A stretch of 64,000 bases of DNA from the NCBI RefSeq assembly GCF_937616625.2, contig NC_065570.1, positions 51,575,665 to 51,639,664 of the forward strand, in the 5' to 3' direction. The notes under the pieces are model-generated. The model was not told the origin of the DNA and made no database searches. It saw nothing but the letters and a program-made list of their open reading frames with translations. Both the position numbers and the translations under genes were made by a program. The stretch comes from Mercurialis annua. Taxonomy: Eukaryota; Streptophyta; Magnoliopsida; Malpighiales; Euphorbiaceae. Position 1 is the first letter of the stretch; each line of letters starts with the position of its first letter. Below, piece after piece: positions 55,305-64,000 of this stretch.

Positions 55305-57273
55305 TAATTTAGCTTTCATAGTTTTCTACTAGATTAGGCCAAGAATATTTATTTAAGGATTGCGTATGATTTTACTCTTTTTAACAATATAACATCTTGT
55401 CACTTGTGCCCAACCTAAAACATTTTATAAGAGTTTGTGTTACTAAAATTTGATAAGAATAACCACGCATGTTAACTTTAATGGCAGAAATACTACACAC
55501 ACACACGAGTTAAAATTTTGATTTTTTTCTTCTCTCATTTTAACTTAAGTTACTTCAAATTTAAATTTAAATTCACATATAAAATACTTTCCTTCTTTTC
55601 GATTCAAATAAATTGATAGAGGATATGATTATTAGAATTTACCGCATTATCAACAAAATAATCTATTTCATTTGGTAAACATGGAAAATCCGTCAAAAAA
55701 TATAATTTTCGGCAGAATGCTGACAATAAAAATTCAATGAAGAATGTGTCGTTTTTTAGTAGTGACATTCTTCTCCAAATCATATCGAAATAAATTTCCG
55801 ACATCATGGTAAATTGAAAAACTCTAGCTAATGTAAGATGTTGAGAATTTAATTTATTGGATTAAATATAAGGAAATCACAAAAAAGTACTATGCGATTA
55901 GTTTAATTAATGGCTAGGGAAGGAAGGGTTCTTAATTACCAATTGCAATTATTCAAATAAATGATTGTCTAAATTAATATGAGAGCTCTAGGTCTAGGTA
56001 GCCTAAAATGATTTCGGAAAAAACATATAAATACTAACAAAATTGGAATTATTTGACAACCTGAAATCAAATTATTGAGACTCAATCATAAAACTTGGAC
56101 TCATATGTCATGGAAATAATTGACAATAATTTGAGAGCGACACTACTTGACTATAAAAATATTATTTTGATCTTTTAAATTTTAATTTCTCCAAAGAGAA
56201 GAAGCTTTGTAAAGTGATAAATGAGCAATTAGGGTGCAAAATCAAATAAAGGGATATGCAGATTTGATTAGCCAGCAAATCCCTACCCACCCACCACCAT
56301 ATCATATCTTCCTTTATTTTTTGTGGTTATTCATCTTCTCCTCTCCTAAATTCATCCCATAAATTCTCTCAAAACAAAATTCATCCCATAAATTAGGATT
56401 TTGCTTTGTTTTATTTTTAAAAAGTAATATATTTTTAGAATAAGTAATATTATTTAATTTAACAGTTTTCCTAAAAGAACTATTTCTGAAAAAAAAATAT
56501 AAATATCATAATATTATGGAAAAAAATAACAAAAAGATATAAAAATATTTAAAATATATAATATCTTTTTTTTAAATGATACATGAGGTGTTATGAATGA
56601 ATTTCAACTTTAAGATGGTATTTTTAAATCTTTATAATTAAATTTATCTCTACTTGGGCTGAGTAAGTCTGTTGCAGCAGGCATAACTCTAGTTTTAAAT
56701 TTTAAACGACTACATATATAAATACAGTTTGATTTAGTGTTTTATTTAAGATATAAAAGCGTTTTACTATGTGCTTTTGAAAATTAATGACTTATTTTTA
56801 ATTATGATTATATGGTATGCACTTTTTTTCCATTTACGGTATAGTTGACCACTATGTATGTCCAATTTCCTACCCAATAAAATTTTAATTTTGACCATAT
56901 CATGATAAAGGCTTGACAAATATCTTTTACTACTCAATGCGCAATCCATTTTGAATTGAGGTAATTATGGACTAATATAATATATAAGTATTTTATTTTA
57001 GAATAGTACTAATGATAGTTGAGAAATGCATACTTACAAGATGGTCAATCAATAATTCATCATCAAGAGATTAATAGAATCACTTAATGAGCATGCCATG
57101 ATATTTATTTGCGCATGCTTTAGATGATAGAGCTCAATATGTTTTCAGATTCCACCAAATGATTTTGCTTAGTTGATTTGTTGGAATATAATTTAAATAG
57201 GTAATGTTATAGTTAAATTCCTTTCACTAATCTCTAAAGTGGGTGATATTATGATGATTTTATACAATTATCA
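55305..57273. other. AT-rich intergenic DNA
   Basis: No coding region or bounded element supported. Frames at 55604-55807 (-) and 56767-56949 (-) have no domain. Confidence 0.45.
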
Positions 57274-57282
57274 TAAAAGTTT

Positions 57283-58346
57283 GGCTTAATACATCATTTG
57301 ACCCCTAAACTATACCATTTTATTCTCTGCGACCTCTAAACTAATTTCGTATTCTTTTGGACCTCTTAACTCTTTTTTTTGTTCTATTTAACCCCTCATT
57401 CGGAATGTGCACACCACGCGCGATTACGTGGATAAAATTGCTGACATGACTTTGCTGACATGGGGTTAAATAGAATAAAAAAAGTAGTTAAGAGGTCTAA
57501 TGGAACACTAAAATAGTTTAGAGGTCATAGAAAATAAAAAGGTAAGTTTAGAGGTCAAAAAATATATTAAGTCTAAATATTTTTTTTAATTTAAAATAAA
57601 AAATGATGTATTTTACATATTATTTGAAAAAATCATTTAAAGCTATAAAAGTCATGAAATTTAGCGTGTTTTTCAATTTTAACACAAATTTTAAAAATTC
57701 AGAATTGATTTGAAAAGTTTAAAATTGCAAAAAATTAAAAGCTGGTGTATTAAAAAATTTATAATTGGAAATTCGTGAAAGACACTAAAAATTATAATTT
57801 TTTTAAAAAAATCAGTCTTTTTTTAATATTATCACAGTATAGTAAATTTATATATTTTATAATATCGTTAAACAGACAAAACTTCTTTTATCATTATTGA
57901 AATGTAAATAAATATTTACATGTACAAGAAGTTATATTATGTAATTATTTGACTAAATTTCAATATTTTTTTATTTTTCTAGAAGATTAAATGGATAAAA
58001 GTTAAATAATTGTATTTTTGAGAAGGTAGATGGGTAAATATTAAAAATTTAAAGGTGCAATAGGAAAATAAAATAAGTTCAGGGGTCAAATAGAACAAAA
58101 TAGTGTAGTTCGGGGGTTCAATAGAACAAGTTATGCATTTTAATTATCCTTCACGCGCTTCAACGCGTTTGAAAACACGCGTTTTTGCCACGTTGGATGA
58201 AAAAGGTCAGATCGGCAAAAAAATTACAATTGACGGGTTAAATAGAACAAAAAATAAAGTTAAGAGGTCCAATAGAATATCAAATTAGTTTAAGAGTCTC
58301 AGAGAATAAAAGTGTATAGTTTAGAGGTCAAATAATGTATTAAGCC
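57283..58346. mobile_element. Mutator-like foldback element with perfect 9-bp target-site duplication
   Basis: Outer ends GGCTTAATACATCATTTGAC and (complement) GGCTTAATACATTATTTGAC. TAAAAGTTT lies at 57274-57282 and 58347-58355. An internal right-arm copy ends near 57576 (ATATTAAGTCT), so the element has one left arm and two right arms: an inner 294-bp foldback and an outer 1064-bp one. The inserted middle includes CGCGTTTGAAAACACGCGTT near 58159. Non-coding. Related in end sequence to 18523-18861. Confidence 0.8.
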
Positions 58347-58355
58347 TAAAAGTTT

Positions 58356-59317
58356 GAATACCTGCTTGAATAAATTAACAACTATAATAACCATTCAAAT
58401 CTTGTAATTATTCATATATATGTTAAAACTGAATCACTTCACTGAAGCTAATTTTTTTAAACAATAATTAATATACTAGTAAAAATATTAAGTATTAATT
58501 AAAATTACAAATAATTAAATAAAATAATTTCAGAGGAGATAAAAAGGTTTTTGAGTTTATTAAACAAAGGATTATACATGGTATGTAAATCCTTAGTTTC
58601 TTTTTTGTTTGAGTAGTTACATCAGTCATGCAAAGAGAGAATCAAGTGTCATAATATATTCAGATAATAATAAAATAAAATAAATGAATTAATATTTGAT
58701 ATAAATAAATAAGAAAAGTAAATCTTTTTTTTTTTTAGAAATATACAAAAAGTAATTCGGATATGAATGATATAACGAAATATTGTTACGCGTTGACGCA
58801 AAGAGAATAATAGTAACAGAAACTATAGTTTATAATAAAAATTTGGAGATTTCGTCCACGCAATCAACGCTGTGGTGTCAGCTGTGACTTCACAGCTGCA
58901 AAAATTACACATTTATTAAATTCATTGGTTTAATTTATTTATTTAGGCCTAAATAAATCACTGCTTGCCATGTGTCATCCAATCATTTGACTTTTCTCTG
59001 CCTCCATTTTTGTCCACACACAGTACACAGAGCTAGCTCTTTTGTTCCATCAAACTCAAAGGCTGCTCTATTTTCTTTATCAAATTCCTTTAATTTTTTT
59101 AACATATAATTTTTTTCATAATTTACTACAAATACCTAAAATCATGTCTAGTCTAGATCAAAATGCAGTTATCTTTCTAGGTTTAGATTTATAATTCACT
59201 TGTAGTTTATAACATAAACTTTAAAATAAAGATTGTTTAATGACAATTTACATAATTAACAATCATCATAAGAAATATAAACAAAACTTAGAAATATAAT
59301 TAATAATCTTAAACTTT
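58356..59317. other. Intergenic DNA, partly low-copy in appearance
   Basis: AT-rich to about 58830, then mixed composition at 58840-59060 that could be promoter-like low-copy sequence; no adjoining gene seen. A palindrome, CAGCTGTGA CT TCACAGCTG, lies at 58879-58898. Confidence 0.4.
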
Positions 59318-59940
59318 TTTTTCTAAAAGCTAAAACTTCTATTAATAATAACAAAAATTATAAATATGAACGGTTTCTCAACACATTAAGTAAATTATTC
59401 CAAAGAATATGAAGAGTGCGGCAAAAACCGTCATCGAATAGAACTACACTAACCACCAAAGATCCCCTAATAAAATTACAAATATTATAAAAATTATGAA
59501 TCTAAAAACTTGCAACATAAAAGGTATAGATCTAAAAACCTTAATACATTGCAAATATCCAAATCTATAAAAATAAACTTCCCACATACGGAGATGCCGG
59601 AGAAAACGCCAGAAACACGCTGGAAAAAACTGGACACGCCAGAAAACCGAATGAAAAAAAAAAGATAGAACCCATTAAAGGTAAAAAGAACCCATTTTAG
59701 AATAGACAACATAAAAAACTAAAAAACCAACAAAAGTTTTAATTTGTGTAGAACACACTATTTATTTGTTAAAAGATGAAAATAATGGAAAAGTTCAGAA
59801 TTTTAGGGAGGTGATTTTGGCCAAATAATGGCCAAAGCCACCTCCCCAAGAGGCTGAGAAGAGTGTGGCGCTGTGCAAGTAGATGGATTTAGGGTTTTTG
59901 CATAGAGAGTGTTTTGCCAATTTGCTACAGTTTATATTTT
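59318..59940 (-). mobile_element. LINE-derived retroposon, minus orientation
   Basis: On the minus strand it starts near ATGCAAAAACCCTAAATCC, carries a hairpin GGTGGCTTTGGCC ATTATT GGCCAAAATCACC at about 59811-59844, and ends GTTATTATTAATAGAAGTTT, AGCTTTTAG and poly(A). The flanks AATAATCTTAAACTT and AATAATCTTAAATTA (about 59303 and 59941) suggest a worn duplication of about 13-15 bp. Its 3' third aligns with 38776-39230. Minus frame 59494-59712 has no recognised domain. Confidence 0.65.
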
Positions 59941-60005
59941 CAATAATCTTAAATTATACTACATCTTAAAATATAAATTTGAGAATTCACTTATCATTAA
60001 AAAAT

Positions 60006-60307
60006 AAGAGTTAAATGTATGGTCTACAAATATAATATAAATTTTAAAATTTGGCAAAATTAGTCATCAGTTTTTATATGGCAAATCGAAACACTGAACA
60101 TTTTTCATTGAAAACATAATAATATGTACACCGGTATATAAATTATACATATTCTGGCATCCGTATTAACATTTTTCAATGAAGAATAGGCTGGTCTTCC
60201 GATTTGCCGAAAAATGAAAGTCCGTGATCAATTTTGTCAAGTTTTAAAATTTGTCTTGAAATAACAAAACACGTTAAACTTCATGATTTATTTTACAATT
60301 AACTCTA
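60006..60307. mobile_element. Foldback MITE
   Basis: The left arm AAGAGTTAAATGTATGGTCT with TAAAATTTGGCAAAATTAGT faces TGATCAATTTTGTCAAGTTT and TTACAATTAACTCT. The mid-arms ACATTTTTCATTGAAAA and ACATTTTTCAATGAAGAA lie near the centre. Non-coding. Confidence 0.6.
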
Positions 60308-61744
60308 AAAATAACCATCTAATAACAATAATTAAATTTTAAAATATGAATTATAAAGAGAGAAAATTAAATTTTTTATAATTGGTTGAATTTAATATTC
60401 CGTGTTATTATTATCTGATGCAGGTTTATTTCCTGGAGTCGGTTAGCTCCAATTTTTCTTTTTTCACGCACACTTAAATCAACATTACATGAAGCATCAT
60501 CGATCTAAGACTAGTTTAGGTCGGGACATATTTATATATTTTTTTCATACACCAAATTATTTTTTTTCAATATATGCCTATCAATTTAGCTTATTGCTTA
60601 CCTAAGTTCACCAGATATTGACTCTAATTTTTTTCCAATTCAATTATATAACCCTGCAAATATTGATCCAAAATATGTAAAATCTAATCAAACAGACAAA
60701 TAATAGAGTGAAAATACCGATAGTAATGATGGAATCATGAGTTTGCAACTTCCAAAGAGAGGGCTAATTGGGCAAATTATAATCTTGATAAGGGAACAAA
60801 GCTGACAAAAGGGTAAAGTTGCAACTGATACAAAATCACATGTCTCATTACAAAATATTTTTAACATGTAATATAATATAAAAGTTTTTAAAAATAAAAT
60901 AAAAATAATAAGAAAACAGTAGTATTAGGTAATGTTGATGTAAGAGTACATAGATAACAACTTCTGCCAGTAATTCATAACAAACAAAGAATCCAACAGT
61001 CATGCAGTGTCCGTACCTTTTCTTCTTTCACTATTCTGTGATCTGCACTTCTTCTAGTCATCAATCTCCAATAAAGAGCAGTGTTTTAGGGTAATCTAAT
61101 TTAAAAATAAATTGGGTTTCATTATTCAGCGTCAACCAACTCCAACACAACAATTTTACATGTATAATTTCACTATTCATTATTTTATAAAAATTAATTT
61201 TTACTTTTTTAATTTTATAAATTACTTATTTAGTCCATTAATTTTAATTTATATAATTATATTCTATAATAAAATAGTATACTCGAATATTATAATTTCA
61301 TATCTTTATTATTATATTTTTTATATTTTTAATAAAATTAAATAATTAATTAATTAATAAAAAACCCGCATACATTATAAATTAGTAATATGTAATGTTT
61401 AGTATATGTGTTTATTCAAATATAATTTTTAATTTACATATTAAAAATATTAATATTTATTCAATTTTATTTAGTAAAATATATTATTATATGGTAAAAA
61501 TATTTATTTAAATTTTATTATTTTACTAATAATAAAAATTATATGTTTCTATTTTTAGGATAAATATATAAAGAAAGTTTCAATTTGAGTTAAATTATTA
61601 AAATAATAAAATAATATAATTTTAATTTTTTTACAGTTAGAGATAGAGTTTGTGACTGAAGAAAAACTTATTTAAGTTAAAGATAGAGTTTGTGGTTGGA
61701 AAAAAACTCAGAGTTTCAAATTTAGAGTGAATTGAAGATGACCT
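60308..61744. other. AT-rich intergenic DNA
   Basis: No gene recognised. 60950-61110 is less AT-rich and may be low-copy. A local direct repeat, AGAGATAGAGTTTGTGACTG / AAAGATAGAGTTTGTGGTTG, lies at about 61639-61700. Confidence 0.45.
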
Positions 61745-62285
61745 TAGACTTAATTCATCATTTAACTCCTGAACTTATATCTATTAAATCATTTGACGTT
61801 TTATCTTACAATTTAACCTATTTGATATCTCAATTTATAAATTTTACCTATTTAACATTTAAAATTATCATTTTTATAATTGTTTGACCTCATTTTATCC
61901 GGTTGGAGTAAGGGTTTGGTTACAAATTATAAAAGACTCACGAACATATGTTTTACCTTACGTGTCATATGATTACAACATATTTTTGACTCCCGAACTT
62001 GTATTCTTTCACCTATTTAACTCTTAAATTTGAACTCTTTAACTCATCTAACTCTTCTATCTTCCAGTTTAACCCAATTGAACTCTCATTTTTAATGATG
62101 TGTCGAATTGGGTGGCGGACCAATCAACATCTTTTGCCACATCAGCATATTTGCGTCTCATTTTCTTTTTCAAAAGTAAAAAAGCAAAATTTACAAGCTG
62201 AGACGTTATATAGGTTAAACTGAAAGATCGGGATCAGATGGGCTAATAGATATAAATTTAAGAGTCAAAAGATGCATTAAGTCTA
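61745..62285. mobile_element. Foldback MITE (CTTAAT end type)
   Basis: Ends TAGACTTAATTCATCATTTA and (complement) TAGACTTAATGCATCTTTTG; arms include AACTCCTGAACTTATAT and ATATAAATTTAAGAGTC. It resembles the elements at 18523 and 57283, but no target duplication is visible. Confidence 0.6.
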
Positions 62286-63399
62286 GCATTTTATAAAGTA
62301 GTTTAAGTAGGGGGCGTGCGTTGGTCAGTTCGGTCACTAAACCGAATTAGCCATAACCAAATTTCTTCAAGTTTTTATAACCGTAACGATAATTAAACTA
62401 TACATTAATACAATTATTGGTTATTTTAGTTAACCGAATAATCAATTTCATTAGTATTAATTATAAACTAAATAAAAATAAAATAAATAAAATATTTTTG
62501 GTGTTATTTTAAATTTTATACAAAGTTATAGAATAAAATAATATCCAAGTTCTATAAAATTTAAAACAATTGCAAAAAACATCATATAGTACGTGATTCG
62601 ATTAACTCAGTCAGTGCAGCAATTTTATACTAAAATTGAACCGAACAAATTAACCAAATAAAAATTTTAAAATAATTGATCGTAACCGAACTGAATTAAC
62701 TAAAAAAAATAAAAATTTCAATTTGATTCGATCTTTTAATTTGATTATATCAAAATAGTGCACCACTCAAAGTTTTAAAAATTGAACCGGATCGGTATGT
62801 TGAACAAGTTTGACGACAATTTAAAAGTTAGTTTGGTATAATTTCTCAAAAAGACCAAAATGTGTTTTAACAAGTTAAAACCAAAAAATTATACAAATCG
62901 ATGAACCATTAAAATGATGGAATCATAAAAACGAGCCGTATTTTATAAATTTAAGTATAAGTCCTTTTAATATCACTATTTTTCTCCTTTTGCAGGTTTC
63001 TCATTCAGAAGAATTAATAAGAAAAGATTGATGAAAAAAAGAGTAGGCAGAAGATACTACATTTCATGGCATATGTTTTGTCCCTTTAAAACCATCATTG
63101 TCCATCAATGTCTCTCTCCCCCCAACGCCCATTGTCTTTTCTTTACTTTGATTTTATTCACATTTTTAACACTCCCTCCCTTCTTTCCTTTTCTTACTCT
63201 TTTGTATTTTGTTAGATCACCCACCAACACTCCAAGGGCTATCATTTGTCCCAGTTTAATTCTTTGAATCAACCCTAATCAAACAAAACATAATTTATAA
63301 TTTATAATTTTATTTGATTCAACACTCAACATAAGGCACGCATGAAAGACGAGCGATAAACGATGGATTTGCATTAAAAATGAAGAAGTTCGCAGGCCC
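62286..63399. other. Intergenic DNA
   Basis: AT-rich to about 62990. 63000-63250 is less AT-rich and pyrimidine-rich (CTCTCTCCCCCCAACGCCC) and could be low-copy. No gene supported. Confidence 0.45.
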
Positions 63400-63663
63400 T
63401 GTTAAATATAGAAAGCAGATTTAATTGTTTATCAAATTAATAAGTTAGAGGACTAAATAGGATATTTAGCCAGGCAGTTAGTTTGTTACAGAAACAGTCA
63501 GTAAGTTAGTTGCAGAGTCTGTTATCAGCTCTAGGCAATTTAGCCGTTATGTAAAGAGCAAATAGCAATAGGACAAGTGTCAATCTTCTTCTCTATATAA
63601 AGAAGAATGTAATCACAATTATAATTTTAATGAAAATCTCTTTATCTTAATCTCAAATTCTAA
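63400..63663 (+). repeat. 5' LTR of the Copia element
   Basis: Starts TGTTAAATATAGAAAG, with a TATA box (CTCTATATAAAGAAG) at about 63592-63606 and ends near TCTCAAATTCTA just before the primer-binding site. The canonical CA end is not evident. Confidence 0.7.
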
Positions 63664-63820
63664 TATGGTATCAGAGCTAAAATCACGCTTCTAATCTCTG
63701 TTCTTTTTTTTTCAATTTCTGAGAAATTTTGATTCTTATTTTTCTGAGAAAATTCGTACTAAATTTTTTCTTTCTAAGCAAACAGCAAGTTTTGTTCTTA
63801 ATTCTTGATCTTTCTTTAAA

Positions 63821-63944
63821 AATCTGTTCATACTTAACAGATTTACTCATTCTATTTCTTGATAATCTGTTCTTACTTAACAGATTATTCATTTGCTTCT
63901 TCTTTAGTTCTTATTCATCATAATCTGTTCTCATTTAACAGATT
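63821..63944. repeat. Three identical-stem hairpins in the Copia leader
   Basis: AATCTGTT/AACAGATT stems (8 bp) with 7-nt loops CATACTT, CTTACTT and CTCATTT at 63821-63843, 63864-63886 and 63922-63944. The stems are invariant while loops and pyrimidine-rich spacers vary. Confidence 0.95.
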
Positions 63945-64000
63945 TCCCAGATATTAAGGCTTACAGGAGATTGGTTGGCAAGTTGATATATCTGTGCAGT
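63941..64000 (+). pseudogene. Copia reverse transcriptase C-terminal fragment
   Basis: Twenty codons in one frame contain YRRLVGKLIYL, the motif preceding the RNase H part of Copia Pol. It is joined directly to leader sequence (the GATT of the third hairpin supplies the first codon), so the deletion breakpoint lies within about 63941-63955. Continuation beyond the window is unknown. Confidence 0.75.

Larger units (their letters stand above)
63400..64000 (+). mobile_element. Ty1/Copia retrotransposon, internally deleted, running off the window
   Basis: 5' LTR (63400 to about 63663), primer-binding site TGGTATCAGAGC at 63666-63677 (exact initiator-Met type), an about 265-nt leader with three hairpins, then at about 63941 a frame reading DFPDIKAYRRLVGKLIYLCS. 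YRRLVGKLIYL is the conserved segment at the end of Copia reverse transcriptase, near RNase H. Gag, protease, integrase and most of reverse transcriptase are therefore deleted. The rest lies beyond 64000. Confidence 0.85.

Overview
This is plant nuclear DNA, most likely from a eudicot. It is very AT-rich, has only two convincing intron-bearing protein genes in 64 kb, and the rest is nested and decayed mobile DNA: Stowaway-like, hAT-like and Mutator-like MITEs, tRNA-type SINEs, LINE-derived retroposons, and Copia and Gypsy LTR elements. The species cannot be named from the sequence alone.

Genes. (1) On the + strand, exons 4762-5163 and 5450-6265 encode a 405-residue protein with two N-terminal Agenet (plant Tudor-like) repeats and a C-terminal ENT domain, probably a nuclear chromatin or RNA-associated reader. 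Its leader lies upstream (about 3640-4761) and probably holds a 5' UTR intron. (2) On the - strand, five exons between 35337 and 32478 encode an apparently intact 526-residue cytochrome P450 closely resembling CYP734A1/BAS1, the brassinosteroid C-26 hydroxylase that inactivates brassinolide and castasterone. The two genes are 26 kb apart and nothing links their functions.

Mobile DNA by region. 1.3-2.3 kb: two foldback MITEs. 8.9-12.2 kb: a Stowaway-like MITE, two SINEs with clear target-site duplications (TSDs), a probable solo LTR and two foldbacks. 13.6-21.7 kb: dense MITE territory with a three-copy family, a 227-bp SINE and a foldback carrying a hairpin-rich GC island. 23.7-27.4 kb: a near-complete but decayed Copia element with both LTRs, each interrupted by a different MITE. 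28.7-31.8 kb: a probable inverted-repeat element with a solo LTR inside it. 37.7-42.2 kb: a MITE containing a SINE, a LINE-derived copy containing a MITE, and a second LINE-derived copy with a perfect 16-bp TSD. 42.5-46.7 kb: the start of a Gypsy-type element whose gag-like frame is broken by LTR fragments that themselves contain a hAT MITE. 49.5-62.3 kb: further MITEs, tandem repeats and two retroposons. 63.4-64.0 kb: the 5' LTR and leader of an internally deleted Copia element running off the window.

The most unusual signal is the recurrence of short, well-formed hairpins in the non-coding parts of unrelated mobile elements. The clearest case is an array at 52540-52630 of four 17-nt hairpins with identical 6-5-6 geometry and a near-constant spacer, but two different stem sequences. 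Others are three 8-7-8 hairpins in the Copia leader (63821-63944), a perfect 24-bp-stem hairpin at 21231-21281 and a perfect 14-bp-stem hairpin at 30948-30978.
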